Of a DNA stretch of 64,000 nt, positions 31,719-43,720 are shown piece by piece. Source of the stretch: Absidia repens (taxonomy: Eukaryota; Mucoromycota; Mucoromycetes; Mucorales; Cunninghamellaceae); contig MCGE01000061.1 in the NCBI GenBank assembly GCA_002105175.1, positions 30,765 through 94,764 on the forward strand, in the 5' to 3' direction. The translations under genes were made by a program, and so were the position numbers. The notes under the pieces were generated by a model that saw only the letters and a program-made list of their open reading frames with translations, was not told the origin of the DNA and did no database searches. Numbering within the stretch: the first letter of the stretch is position 1; every line of letters starts with the position of its first letter.

Positions 31719-33214
31719 AATCCAATAAAGATAAAGGATAAAAAGAAAAAAAAAATAGTAACAAAAGACAAGAGTGAAGAAAAAAAAGAAAAAAAAAAAA
31801 AAGAAAGGAAGGAAGAATAAAAAAAACTTGAAAGGTGGGAATAAAAAAAAGAAAAAAAGAGTGCTTTAAAAAAAATTCCCCATTCTTTGATAGATATAGC
31901 CACATGGTATTGGTTCTAATTCAACATGGTGTTCTTCAAAGGGTTACTCAGTGTTTTGTTACTATACTTCGCAGTATAATACATATGATCAATACTTTAC
32001 AGTGACATTGTAATATGTAGTATAAATTAGTGAGATACGTACCTTTTTGAACCTTTCCATTGTAAATAAACCCTCTTTTTTTTTTATCATTGTATCCCGA
32101 CCTTTTGGGCTTATTGATCGTAACCTTTTTATGTGTTCTCGATACTGTTTTAATCATGAGTGATTCAACCTATCAGGGACTTCTCTCCCCCCCTAATTGT
32201 TTTAAAAAACAGGCTCGTCCTTTTTTTGGTTTCACAACAGGATCTGAGCTTCATCAATGGGAAAATAAGAAAATTCTATAAAGTTCATTCCTTTGATGGT
32301 TCTGCAAAATATCCTTGTCCAGGCACGCTCAGTTAAAGTCACTTTGTGCATAGGTGGAGAGATCGGAATTTTAAAACTTTCAGTCTTCCTTTTGATGGAC
32401 ATTTCGATGCTTTAGCATATTCCTCATGTGACTTTTGCGAAGTATTCAAAGGAAACAGTATGGTGATTGGTTCATTTTGATGACTGTTCATTCGTCCCTG
32501 AATTATAACGTGTCAAGGCCATTCAACCTTGTTTTTTTTGGGGGGTTGAGTGTGAGAAAGAAAAGGGTTTTTTTTGTGTTTTTCATGCGGACGATCAATG
32601 CTGTATTGTACATAATAAACGCAAACCCCCTATCCCTTTCTCAATGATATTCTATTTCACTTTTTCTTGAAATGAAGATTTTCCGTCTTCTATTTGCCGA
32701 AAAAGATACAATAAATGCAGAGTTCTATCTCTCATCTTCCATAAGTAGCCAATTTTTTTTAATATACCTGCCGTATGAATGGTTTGAATCTAGAAAAAGT
32801 AAGTTTACTCGCAGATGTGGTTACGTTATGATGTTGTCTTTTTTGAGTTTGACAGAGAATATTTAAAGGGCGATGACATTTTGCAGTTACTGCTATCGAA
32901 CAAACAAAAGATGCAAAAAGTAAATGACTTGATATCTTGCTTGTTTTTGATGCAGAAGTAAATGAGTCCCCGTTAATATTATAGTTGCTAGTACTGTAAT
33001 TGAAAAAAAAAGGATTCGGTTAAATTCTTAATCAAAGGCACGGAAAAACTACGTGGTGATGGTCTGATTTAAGAGCCAATCAAAATGATTTTTTATAACC
33101 TCATCTTTCAAGGGGAAGAATCTCCGAAGAAAAATTGACATCATTTTTAAAAAAAACATCATCGCGTTTTCTTTCTTTCTTCTTCTTTTTTTAATACATA
33201 TTTATTATATCATT
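31719..33214. other. divergent intergenic region (velvet - / reductase +)
   Basis: About 1.5 kb shared by two divergent promoters. The velvet side has long purine runs (31740-31870, read as pyrimidine on the gene strand), and the reductase side has a T/C-rich leader at 33160-33195. The rest is A/T-rich with no gene, and I recognised no repeat copy. Confidence 0.6.
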
Positions 33215-34558
33215 ATGCGTTTCTTCACTGCACCCATTGCTGGCTCCATTCGTGCTGCCGCCCAACCTTCTGCTCGTTTTGCCAACCAGGTAACTCCATT
33301 GACAACCGATCCCCTTAAAAAATGCTTATTAGCTCTAACTCAATTTTTTTTTTTAATCAAGGCACCCCGTCTTGCTATGAGAAACTATAGCTCCCAAGCA
33401 CCTAAGAAAAGTGGCGGTAATGGTCTCGTTTTTGCCGGTCTTTTAGGCGTGGGCGTGGCTGGTGGTCTTTACTATAACCAATCCACCTCTACTCATCAAG
33501 AACCTGAAGCTGCTCCTGGAAAGGCTGCCTTCGATCCTACTCAATTCAAGTCCTTCAAGGTAAGTAGAAAGAGTTTGTGTGAGTTGTAATAGCTGAATGT
33601 AGCCTCATCCTGACAATGTCTTTCTTCCTCCTTAGTTGGCTGAAATCGAAAAAATCACTCATGACACTAGCGTGTTCCGCTTCAAGTTGGATGGTGAAAA
33701 CGATGTTTCTGGTCTCCACACTGCCTCTTGTGTCATCACTCGCTATCCTATCACCAAGAAGGATGGTTCTCCAGGTTACATCATCCGTCCTTACACACCC
33801 ACCTCCAAAGAAGAAGTAAATGCCACTCCTCTCCACTTTTTTTTTTTTTGCAACGGACAGGGGCATATGCTGACTCTTTTTTTTTTTTCTTTTTCTTTTG
33901 TAGACCAAGGGTTATGTTGAATTTATTGTCAAGGATTACCCTAAGGGTAAGATGAGCAAGCATTTCCATAACATGAAGGTTGGTGATGACTTGGATATCA
34001 AGGGCCCTATCCCCAAGTACAACTGGGATGAAAAGACCAAGGACAATGTCGGTATGATTGCTGGTGGCACTGGTATCACTCCTATGGTATGATATGCACA
34101 TATATAAAACAAAGGACGAAGGCGAATGTCATCTTACTTTTTTTTTTTTCTTTTTTTCTTTTTTTTAGCTTCAAGTTATCCGCCGTGTGTTTGATCCCGC
34201 CCATAAGAACGACACAACTAAGGTGACCTTGATCTTCGGTAACCGTTCGGAAGAAGATATCTTGCTCAAGGAAGAATTGGACGGTTATGCCAAGGCCTTC
34301 CCTGATCGCTTCAAGGTGGTGTATGCGCTCGACACTCCTCCTGCCCAATGGGATGGTATCTCTGGTTATGTGACCAAGGATGATATCAAGAAACACTTGC
34401 CTGCTCCTGAAACCGAATCTTCCATTGTCTTTGTCTGTGGTCCTGAACCTTTGTTGGCCTCTGTTGCTGGTCCCAAGAACCCTGACAAGAGTCAAGGCGA
34501 AGTTGCTGGTGTCCTGAAGGAATTGGGTTATGATTCTTCAAACGTGTACAAGTTCTAG
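33215..34558 (+). CDS. NADH-cytochrome b5 reductase, mitochondrial Mcr1 type
   Basis: This FAD enzyme transfers electrons from NADH to cytochrome b5 or related acceptors. Exons are 33215-33289, 33362-33559, 33636-33815, 33904-34086 and 34169-34558 (341 aa, close to the usual 300-340). The N-terminus (MRFFTAPIAGSIRAAAQPSA) is Arg/Ala-rich and lacks acidic residues, as in a mitochondrial presequence. A single hydrophobic segment, GLVFAGLLGVGVAGGLYY, follows, matching the Mcr1 outer-membrane/intermembrane-space topology. The FAD-binding motif RPYTPTS lies near residue 142, the pyridine-nucleotide motif GGTGITPM near 205 and CGPEPLL near 306. Codon use is biased towards C-ending codons more than in neighbours, which suggests strong expression. 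Confidence 0.94.
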
Positions 34559-35485
34559 ATTGTATTATTATTTTATCCCTTCCATATTACACACATACAC
34601 TACTCCTCCATTCTTTTATATGTATATTTGATTATCCAATAAAAAAAATATAGTTTATTCATCCACAAAAATAGAGAATATTGTTGTTTTGTCTATGAAG
34701 GTATTCAATGATGGGTTAAATTGGGAAGTTTTTAATTTTTATTTTGGCAAATGATAGCACAGTGACTTTTTCCTTGCACACACACACACGCACTACTCCA
34801 TTCTTCTTAACTGCATGTTCAGCTATTCAATATATGCATAAAATAAAAATAGAAAAAAATAAAAACTTTGTCTATATAGCCTTAAGAAAAAAGAGGGATA
34901 TTGCCAGTTTGTCAATGAAAGTATTCAGTGATGAGTTGAATTGGGGTTTTATTTTGCCAAATGATAATATATTTTATTGACTTTACACCTCTACACACAT
35001 ATTACCCTTCCGTTCCTTTTATCTGAATATTCAAATTATTCATGCAAAGATCTACAATAATTTATTCATCATCGAAAAAAGGGGTAACATTGTCGATTTG
35101 TAAATGAAAGGTATTCACTGATGGGCCAATTTTTTTTAAAACAAAAGAAGAGGAATATAGTAATAGGTAAGCATAACAATGAGAACCAAATGGATAAACA
35201 GTATGTATAGGAAATAGAAGGGTCTGCTAAAAACTTCTAAGAGGATACGAGACGGGGTGATTGTCAGAAACTAAAAATAAAAACGCACTAAAATGGATAG
35301 TATCTTTGATCCAGTCACTAGATCATCAACTCTATTTCTACTGTTTCCAACTAAATCAGTGAGCTAGTTTATGCAAACAAAAAAGTAAGATATCTATATC
35401 TATATAAAACGCACCAAATATATTGAAGATAAAGTGCGGGTAGTTTTTTATTATAATACAAGAATATCTACTAACTAAATACTAT
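34559..35485. other. convergent intergenic region with triplicated 3' flank
   Basis: Lies between the reductase (+) and METTL25-like (-) genes. Its first 570 bp are a degenerate three-copy tandem repeat (34589-35130, separate entry). The remainder is A/T-rich 3' flank of the minus-strand gene. No gene is seen. Confidence 0.6.
34589..35130 (+). repeat. three degenerate tandem copies of about 190-215 bp downstream of the reductase gene
   Basis: Units start at about 34589, 34777 and 34993. Each begins with an ACACAC stretch and a CTACTCC/TTACCCTTCC block, then CATTCTT/GTTCCTTTTAT, ATTCAA/ATCCAATAA, TTTATTCATC or an equivalent, GA(G/A)AATATTG or GGGATATTGCC, TTTGTCAATGAAAGTATTCA or close, GTGATG(A/G)GTT, and in the first two ATTTTG(G)CAAATGATA. 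The first unit contains the AATAAA signal expected for the reductase mRNA. The match was made by eye; identity is moderate and indels are common. Confidence 0.65.
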
Positions 35486-37158
35486 CTATTTTGAGACTAT
35501 TATACACATATTTCGAGGGGAAGCAATAGGATCAAACAATGGCCACATCTTGACATCACTATCGTTGGCGTCCACTGAGCTCTTGTTTTCAGAATCAGAC
35601 AAAGATTTGAGATATAACCATCGGTCCACCAATATGAGACTTTCTAGTACCGGAGCCAACAACACCCGTAACGTCCATAAGACAATAATTTGCTTATCCA
35701 CATTCTGTTCCTTATACATTTGGTAATAACTTTCCGCTTCCGTTTCCGAGATAGCATCCGCTTCGTAATCGAGTCGTTTCATTGCCGTTTGATAGTATTG
35801 GAGGTATGTTTTTTTTCGCTTGACCATCCCGATAGCAGGTGCTTTTTGTGAAAGGCCTTTATCGACAATAGTGTGCTTGAAAATAAAAACAAACAACAAT
35901 AATGAGATAAAAGATGGTGATGATTGTTTTGCGCTGTATTAATACACTTACCAATAATACTGCCCGATAAAAATATTGATTGAATGATTGTTGACCAATA
36001 ACAGGATCAGTCCATTTTGAAGGAGATTGACAAGCAAGCACGCGTGCACTATTTCCCAGTTGATAACCTTTTCCTTTCAGCCAATCACCCATTGGAAAAC
36101 CCGGCTGAGGTCCTTCTTCAGATAAAAAATGATAACAGCACCCCACATTCACCATCCACTTGATTTGATCACTATTGGCAAACAATCGGAAGATCGAAGT
36201 AGAGAGATCACCACAGGTATGTAGACCACAAACAATCCAGCGACCGTCGTCATTGTCACCTTCGCCACCCCATTTTGACAAAACATCACCGACATTTTCA
36301 GGAGTCACCATTTCAGTAACATGTTTGAGATTGCTTTCTTGAGTCGTTGAAGAAGGAGACAGAGAGAGAGCCTTCAAAGCGCGTTGATCGAATCGCTCCG
36401 CCCCTTTGGTTTGAATATCGCTCATATCTACTGCAAGAACACGCATGCCATGCTTGTAAGCCAGTACCCGCGAAAGATAGCCTTGCCCAGAACCAAGATC
36501 CAATACTTGAGAGATGCCATGTTCATCACCAATAGTTTTTATCAATTTTGCCAAGAGTTCTACTTCGTGGATTTTCTTGTCTGACATTCCACCCGCCAAC
36601 TTGTGCTTGTCCACTTTGCCTTGATCGTCTAAAAGCGAAGTATAATTTCCAACAGTCAGTTGTCGATAACATTTTTCTCTGCCACTTCTTCTGCCCCTAT
36701 ATTATTTAATGTTGCTTACCAATGGCTTGTGTACAAAGTCGTGGTAACGGTAAATTTTTCACCGAGCGGAAATAGTCTTTCAAAGAATCAGGCCAGCTAT
36801 CCTAAAATAATTTATACATCGAAAGTGAAATGAGTCATTAAATGTCCATGTCCTGTAACTTGCGTATCGTTTTTATTTTATTTTCACTTACGTTCACATC
36901 AGTGGAATTTGTCAGATTCAAGATAGAGGTGAACCATTTTTGGTAGTCATGTTCGTCTTCAAAGGTCTCAGGTAGCAACGCTTGACGCCAAGCTGGATCT
37001 AATCGTTCCCAGTGCTTTAAAGTGATAAAATCGCCAACATGAAGATCAGCAAGCCATCTATATTGTTCTAAAAACTCGTAAAGAGATTCTTGATATTCAA
37101 GTGGGGTTTGATGGCTAAAAGATGGAGGTAGTTGAATTCCTTGCTGAGGTAAGATCAT
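35486..37158 (-). CDS. METTL25/RRNAD1-like methyltransferase-domain protein
   Basis: This belongs to the METTL25 family of putative S-adenosylmethionine-dependent methyltransferases, whose substrate is not settled. Minus-strand exons are 37158-36892, 36801-36720, 36628-35952 and 35875-35486 (471 aa). Family features are MSDKKIHEVELLAKLI, the SAM-binding glycine loop VLDLGSGQGYLSRVLAY (about residue 160), VLAVDMSD, then the diagnostic VCGLHTCGDLS (about 250) and VNVGCCYHFLSEE (about 277). The C-terminal part is mixed helical with no membrane segment. It is divergent from the Cdc50 gene with only 174 bp between the start codons. Confidence 0.88.
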
Positions 37159-37332
37159 GTTGGTTCAAGGAAACAAGGTACGATTGAAAAAAAAAAAAAA
37201 GAACTTTTGTTAATTTTCAATGACCGCTTGCGTTTTATTTGAGAAATTGAAGGCCAAACGTTCTGCCGTCAATTTATCATTTTTTATTGTCTTTTTTTTT
37301 CCACTTTTTTTTTTCATATATATATCATTTCC
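37159..37332. promoter_or_regulatory. short bidirectional promoter region
   Basis: Only 174 bp separate the start codons of the METTL25-like gene (37158, -) and the Cdc50 gene (37333, +). Both promoters and 5' leaders must fit here. It contains an A run (37187-37200), two T runs (37291-37316) and a TATATATATC stretch at 37318-37327. No specific factor site can be named. Confidence 0.55.
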
Positions 37333-38850
37333 ATGGCTGAAGAAGAAGAAAAAAAGACAAAGCGACCTGAAAGTAGGTGACTTCCTCAGTGAATAATGAA
37401 TATATATCAAGTAATGTTTCCTTTTCAATATACTATAGATGGACCTTTTCGACAACAGCGACTTCCAGCATGGCAGCCAGTGCTTATACCTCGGAATGTA
37501 TTGCCGACTTTATTTATCTTCGGTATCATCTTTTGCCCTATTGGCGGATTACTTTACTGGAACAGCAGCAAAGTAAGTGAATAAGTGAAGGATTTGGATT
37601 GATCTATGTGTTTTTAAAACGATGTTTACTTTCAATAGGTCGATGAAATCATGATCAACTATTCGTACTGTGGACAATACACTCAGCCAGTCTATCTAGC
37701 GGAAAGTTTATACGAATATCAGTTTGGAAGCGATGTCAATATCACACAGATGCAACCACCAGCCTATCACATTGAAAACTCGACGACATTTTTGGATCCT
37801 TCTTGGCAAAATCCCAACAATCTCTCGATCCCTCAATGCATTCTAGACTTTAGCATACCTTCAACAATGACGCCACCCATCTATATGTACTATCGTCTAA
37901 CCAACTTTTATCAAAATCATCGCCTCTATATCAAGAATTTGGATGCTGATCAACTCCTTGGTTCCGCTTCGACTAGCTCCACTCTTCGTACCAATTGTGA
38001 TCCTTTGGCACGTACTGACGATGGGCTTTGGATTTATCCTTGTGGTTTGATTGCCAATTCTATGTTTAACGGTAAATGATAAAATACATTATTCAGAAAA
38101 AGAGTGGGGTTAGTGACCTGTCTATTTGTTTAGATACGGCATCCAATTTTACATCAATCTCTGAAGGTGGTGATGGATTGAAACAATACACATTCAGTAC
38201 CTCCAATATTGCTTGGCCAACAGACAAACAAAAATATAAGCCAACACAGTATCAAAACTCACAAATTGTTCCACCTCCCAACTGGTCGAAACGATATCCT
38301 GACGGAAAATACAATGATCAACACCCACCACCCGATTTATCAACTATGGAACGATTTATGGTATGGATGCATGTGGCAGCCTTACCTGATTTCCGCAAAA
38401 TCTGGGCTAGAAATGACAACGACAATTTGGAGGCGGGACGCTGGCGAGTAGCTATTGATATGAGTAAGGAAGACAACTGATGATGCTGCTTATGATGATG
38501 ATGATGGTGAACTAATGATACCCATTATTCTAGATTTTGACACATTACAATACGAAGGGACGAAATGGCTTGTTCTTTCCACTACAACCCCTTTAGGTGG
38601 ACGGAATCCATATCTCGGCATCGCTTATCTTGCTATTGGTGCACTTTGTCTCTTTTTAGGTCTAGTCTTTACCCTTCTTCATCTTATTAAACCAAGGTAA
38701 TATATATATATATAAAGGAGGGGACAGATACTCATTTTTTTTCTTTTTTTGCCTTATAGGAAATTGGGTGATCCAAGCTACTTATCATGGAATCAGCCTG
38801 GTGGTGGCTTACCAAAGAACAAAAGGACCAAACATTTGCACAAAGAATAG
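37333..38850 (+). CDS. Cdc50/Lem3-family phospholipid flippase beta subunit
   Basis: This is the accessory subunit that escorts P4-ATPase flippases out of the ER and supports phospholipid translocation. Exons are 37333-37372, 37439-37572, 37639-38071, 38134-38463, 38534-38696 and 38760-38850 (338 aa). The N-terminal segment [13 protein letters not shown] is the family signature before membrane helix 1 ([20 protein letters not shown]). A large exoplasmic loop follows with conserved Cys residues ([32 protein letters not shown]) and NxS/T sites. WPTDKQKY and [11 protein letters not shown] are family blocks. Helix 2 ([20 protein letters not shown]) leads to [10 protein letters not shown]. The small acidic first exon ([13 protein letters not shown]) is joined to the signature by a 66-base intron. 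Confidence 0.94.
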
Positions 38851-39101
38851 ATTTTTTATTTTGTATATCTAGCTTTCATTATATTTTATTTTTATTGTCA
38901 TTATTCTTCCATAGTCTTCTTCTTTTTTTTTTTTTTTTGAATAAAAGGATTGTTAAAGTTCATGCAGCACGTATCTGAGTTTTTACTCCGTATACGTTTC
39001 GACTTTTTCTTTTATATTTTTATCTTCCCCTCCATCCTTATTTGTCTCTTACTTTTTTCCCCTCTTATATTTTTATTTTGTTATTTTTGTAATATATTAT
39101 T

Positions 39102-40575
39102 ATGTATGTGATATTATTATACCTATGTATTCTTGCTGTATCTGCTGTTAATGGCTTACAATCCTACTGTGCTCCTCAATACAGGCCTAAATCTGGGGTG
39201 GCCTACGAACTGGACTTATCAAGATTAGACACGTAAAACTCACTACCCTTCTCCAAACATCTCAAAAATTTTGAATCCTTCTGATTATGTTTTACAATAG
39301 TGACTTTGAAATTGAACAGAATAGCGACACCCATCCTTCCAAGACATCTATTCGTACAAAGATCAATATCTGTAAAAGTTTAGATGGCATGGGTGTCAAC
39401 GACGAACAGTGTGATCAAGGAGCAGTAAGTCATTGTGGTTGGAACTACAAAAGACGATATAATGATATCTTGAATACTGACTTTATTCTTTTCTTGGTTT
39501 TTATAAGTATATTTGTAGGCGGGTTATATATCTTAAGGGCAATAATCAATACGTGGCAGTAGTGCAAAACATAGCCGGTGAATTCAAAGGGTAAAGGTCC
39601 TGAAACGGTTTAAACCGACAACACTAACTCTTTGTCTATAGATCCAATTTAAACCCAGTATTCAAGCTATTGGGGACTGATGATGACCTATCAAAGAGTA
39701 AGTTGAAAGGAAAATCATGAATTCTATAACTAATTAGCACTCAATTTGAATTTAGGTGGCACTCAATACTCATTGACATTGAACGGTGGAAATGAACACG
39801 GCGAAGCTCAATCTGCAAGCATCATGCTAACGTGCGACTCCTCGAAAGATAGAAATGTAAGTGTACAAAACAAAAAGTATGATCCTGTACCAACAAACAT
39901 TTCCACTTTAGGCTGCACCTACACCTCCTGAGATTGTATCATACCAAAATAATGTTTTGTCTCTTACTTGGAAAACGCCCCATGCGTGTGCGTAAGTCTA
40001 CTAGAGCAATAGATGATAGGTGGTCAATGGCAAATTTTCACATTTTGAATACTGAAATAGATTAAAACCCGGTGATGATGGAAATACAGCGGACTCATCA
40101 AGTACACTGACATTGTTTAAGGTGTAAGTTGTTGTCGATTTTTTCTAGAAGGAAGTGACGTTAAATAAATGGGATAGACTCACTCATATTTATTTAAATT
40201 TTACTTCGCGGGTGATGGAAATGCAGGCTTCTAGTCATGGCAGGAATATATTTTATTGGTGGTGCGTTATACAACTTCAAACAATACAACGCTCGGGGAC
40301 TCGACCTCATTCCTCATCGTGGTAAGTTCATTGAAATATCGAAGAAATAAGTATCTTGGGGAGTTTTAACCTTTTCCTCGTTTCAATTCAACATAGATTT
40401 TTGGTTGGATCTGCCATACATTATTCGGGTAAAAATGCGGACACAAAAAATAATTTAGTATTGTCCAGTGTGGCTGACTTTCAGTGTTATTATTTAGGAC
40501 TTGGTGGCGAACTGCGTGGACTCGGTGATGAGTCGTCGTCGTGGTGGTAGCGGAAGTGGATATGTGGCAGTGTGA
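39102..40575 (+). CDS. ATG27: autophagy-related protein 27 (Atg27), MRH-domain type I membrane protein
   Basis: Atg27 cycles between Golgi, endosome/vacuole and the autophagosome assembly site and supports Atg9 trafficking. Exons are 39102-39232, 39301-39424, 39538-39590, 39642-39697, 39756-39856, 39912-39991, 40061-40123, 40227-40321, 40397-40428 and 40498-40575 (270 aa). A signal peptide (MYVILLYLCILAVSAVNG) opens the protein. The lumenal mannose-6-phosphate-receptor-like part has Cys residues in SYCAPQY, INICKSL, NDEQCDQG, MLTCDSS and HACALKPGDDG. The single membrane helix is LLVMAGIYFIGGALYNF, followed by DFWLDLPYIIRDLVANCVDS and a Gly/Ser/Arg tail ending in YVAV. Yeast Atg27 ends in a tyrosine sorting motif of the same kind (YSAV), which supports the call. 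The acceptor at 39537 is the weakest splice choice. Confidence 0.85.
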
Positions 40576-40722
40576 GGATGAAGAAAGCGACCTACCAAGG
40601 TGCTCCTCCTCCTCTCCTTAGTATAGCCATAGTTGATAGTGCCATTTTAGCAGATTTTTATTTTGTTGCTATGAATAAAACTTATTATACAAATTATTCC
40701 TCTGTTATTATTATTTGGCTAG

Positions 40723-40866
40723 CCACACGGTTGAAATTTCGGTCGCGCGACCCCTTGGTGCGCAGCCTACATTACTCAGCAGGTCGTTGCCCAAAGGAAA
40801 TAGTTGTAAATAAAATCACTCAGAATCAGTTGAAAAGGGCTTTTATTATATTTTGGATTTTAGAAA
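40723..40866 (+). repeat. R2 dispersed repeat, copy 2
   Basis: This copy is matched by eye to 2331-2505 through GCGCG, GCAGCCTACATTACTCA, GTCGTTG, AATAAAATCAC, TTGAAAAGGGCTTTTATTAT and ATCATTATCC. Same strand and order as copy 1. No coding potential. Confidence 0.55.
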
Positions 40867-41129
40867 TCATTATCCACTTCCGCTATTTTGTTTTCGATTA
40901 AAAACCTTAATATTTTTATCACTCAGTTGCGTGTGCGCCTCTTTTTCCTTTTTTTTTTTTGTTTGTTTTTGTTACTATTGTCAATGTTTTTTTGTCCGTC
41001 AGTATATGTATCATATTCTTGACCATATGATAGTCGATCATCGTTGGATATCCTTTCTCCAAAAAAGTACCTCTTACAATAGAACATTCTACAATTAATT
41101 GTATGAGACATGGATGGTTGATTTGGCAG

Positions 41130-41560
41130 GAAAAAATGATTGTATAATATTTCTAAAGATGCATGGAAAATTTGAAGGTGAACGGCTTAGTAGTTTGTTT
41201 TATATAAAGCGAAAAAGAAAATATTGGAGGTTAGCTCGATTTTGCAGGCTGAAAAACCCGCCAGCTATCTGAGGAGCTCCAGATGGATTGACGTACCTCC
41301 TGATTTTTTGACGGGGGTTGAATTCACCCGCCGTCGCCAGCCTGGATTGTCTATCGAAAAAAAAAAATCAACGGGAATGAGCCAACTTCTCTTCACTGTT
41401 TTGGGCTCGTTGTGAACCTGGTGGCCTTGACTTTCTGTTAGGACTAGTTTAGAAAGGTTTTAGAAAAGGGATTACAAGCTGCATGGAAAACCCTTTCATT
41501 TTGCTTCTAGGATCTTGGGGAAATGTCTTGATTAGCTAAGTATGTCCCTTTTCGTCAATA
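41130..41560 (-). repeat. R1 dispersed repeat, copy F (partial, inverted)
   Basis: AGGACTAGTTTAGAAAGG, GGGATTACAAGCTGCATGG and CTTCTAGGATCTTGG at 41441-41520 are reverse complements of the R1 middle blocks. The outer block at 41131-41260 (AAAAAATGATTGTATAAT, GATGCATGGAAAATTTGAAG) matches the outer block of copy C. The CACGTG core is missing. Confidence 0.55.
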
Positions 41561-41650
41561 AAACATGTCTGCTTCAATAAAACTTGACTTTGCTTCATAA
41601 CACTTGTCTTTGCTTTAAAAAATGTGTGTTTGCTTCAATGACGTGTGTTT
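41553..41650 (+). repeat. degenerate minisatellite, about 20-bp unit
   Basis: About five units approximating AATAAAACTTGTCTTTGCTTC stand in tandem, with substitutions, immediately next to R1 copy F. Confidence 0.5.
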
Positions 41651-41867
41651 AAACTTCATTAGAAGTTTGGAGATCCTCTTTAGAGATCCCTTTTTTATCT
41701 TTATTTTACATCGTTCTTTCTTCCAACACCATCCATCTAGACTAGCACCACTCTCAACTACTATTAGCGGCCTCTATTTACATCTTATTTCCTTTTAGTA
41801 TAGTAGTGACTATTATGATTCAATAAAAGCTTTTTTTTATTTTGCAATGAACAACGGGATGGCAAAG

Positions 41868-41957
41868 CTATTCTACTGTGATAGGCTATTATACATACTA
41901 TTGTATTGTGGTAGACTATTCTACATAATATTCTATTGCGGTAGACTATTCCACATA
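41868..41957 (+). repeat. three-unit tandem repeat, about 30-bp unit
   Basis: Three successive units share the pattern TATT(C/G)TA(C/T)TG(T/C)GGTAGACTATT followed by CTACATA. Units begin near 41868, 41899 and 41929. Confidence 0.7.
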
Positions 41958-42559
41958 GCCACATTAACGATACTCAGAGTAACGGAATTTTTCTGAGAAA
42001 CATTGATTGCTGGCTGTAAAATATCGTAATCCGGATATAGATACCTTTTTTTGAACCTCATAGGCATCATTCAATTTTGGATGTGGGGTTGTGGGTGAGG
42101 TTGGAGACCATCTTGGGCGGAATCCCTTTTTATGTATAGTATAGGTGAGAAATAGTTCATTGAGCTATTATAATAGGTTCTGGCATTAAGAATATTCTGA
42201 AGTCGAAAAATTAATCAGGGTATGAAATATATGATATTCTTTTGATATCGTATTTGCAGATTTGTTTCGAAATTTGACAACAACACAGTAATCAATGTTC
42301 GTCAAGCAATGACCCGATCGACTTCAACTGTTTCTTAAATGAAAGATAATGAAAAACGAACATCTTTTCTATTTATCCCTGTCAAAACAACCGCTTTTGA
42401 TTTAATGCCGCATAAATCATACTCCACACCAAAAAAAAAAAAAAAAAAAAAAAAAGGTACAATACAGTAGTTCCCATTTTGCCTGATAATTTTGTCTGAG
42501 GGAGCCCTAAATACTGGAAAGCTACAGTGAAAGCACACTCAAGGGACCCATCGGAGGTA

Positions 42560-43720
42560 GCGGGAAGGAACCTTTTGGGAGATGTGAAGAGTATTCAACA
42601 CTAATGCAAAAGGTCGATTGTAAAAATGGATCTAATATACTGTAAAAGGCAGACAAGACATAAAAATATTGTAAATGTATACCTTTTAATGAATTAACAA
42701 TTGTCTTACTAATCTAAAGAAGTGATGATAAAGAGAGATCTATTCATTACACAAAATATGAGGACGATTATTGGGACTTTTTTTTTTGAAGGATGTAAAA
42801 GGAGACATATTTTATTCAGAGTACATAAAAACTATGGACAGATTATTGCCCAACTAAGTTAACGATGACTTCAGAAAGCCAACAGTTCCTAAATCCTGAA
42901 TTCAAAATGAAAGTGTTCCCCATGCACCTTGTAATCCCTGAGCTGAAACCCCTCCTAAACTCGTCCTAACACTAATCTAAGTTCAACATAACGATATAGA
43001 AGTTGAATGGTGAAAAAAAAAAGGAAAAGAAAGAAAAGAAAAGCTGAGGGAAAAAAAAAACGGGATAAATAAAACTCCACGTGGGCGGGATCTGAAATTA
43101 TTCTTTTTGGCCTCTCGAGCGAGTGTTTATTTTTTATTCATGAATACCACCCATTTATTTCTTCTTTGTTTTCCTTTCTATTTTATATCTTCAGCACCAT
43201 AAAACATGAACAATATGATAGCTCTCTTCTCATGACAGCATATCGGTACCATGGTGGCTCAGGTAGTTCTTTTTTATAGCAACCAACATCACTCAATACA
43301 GACTCTCTTGGCCTTAATAACAGCTACAACTTTACTGCATTTGTAGCATTATGGTTCTCTTCTCGTGATGCAGCTGTTACGATGCCTGCACACCTCCTTC
43401 CTGCTCTTTAAATTAGTTTGTCACACACCGTAGAATAGCTTATCCTCTTCTTTTACCTTACATTTTGTTTATTTTACAATAAAAAAATCTTTTACTCTAC
43501 ATGTCTAGTGTGAATGACATCAACAGATTATACAATATAATAAAATGCTTTTAAGTGATATAGAGAGATGCTTATCTAAATGCAGGTCTGTATACTTGCT
43601 TAACATTTATTTTTAATTCTGAGGTCCTCCAACCTGAGCTCACCCATGTTTATGCATTAAATATTAGTGTTTTCAAGTAAATTACAAACGAAATATCAAA
43701 ATTGTCATCAAATTGTGTAG
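42560..43720 (+). repeat. R1 dispersed repeat, copy E
   Basis: Blocks in order are GACATATTTTATTCAGA, CAACTAAGTTAACGATG, CCTGAATTCAAAATGAAAG, CCCCATGCACCTTGTAATCC, CTGAGCTGAAACCCCTCCTA and TCCTAACACTAATCTAAG. The core is CACGTGGGCGGGATCTGAAA at 43079-43098. The right part (GTTCTCTTCTCGTGATGCAG, TTTGTCACACACCGTAGAAT, TTTTACAATAAAAAAAT, then TATCAAAATTGTCATCAAAT at 43697-43716) matches copy A to the right of its core. Confidence 0.7.

Noticed and set aside
34082..34495. 137-residue ORF on the minus strand
   Set aside because: Antisense shadow of the cytochrome b5 reductase last exon.
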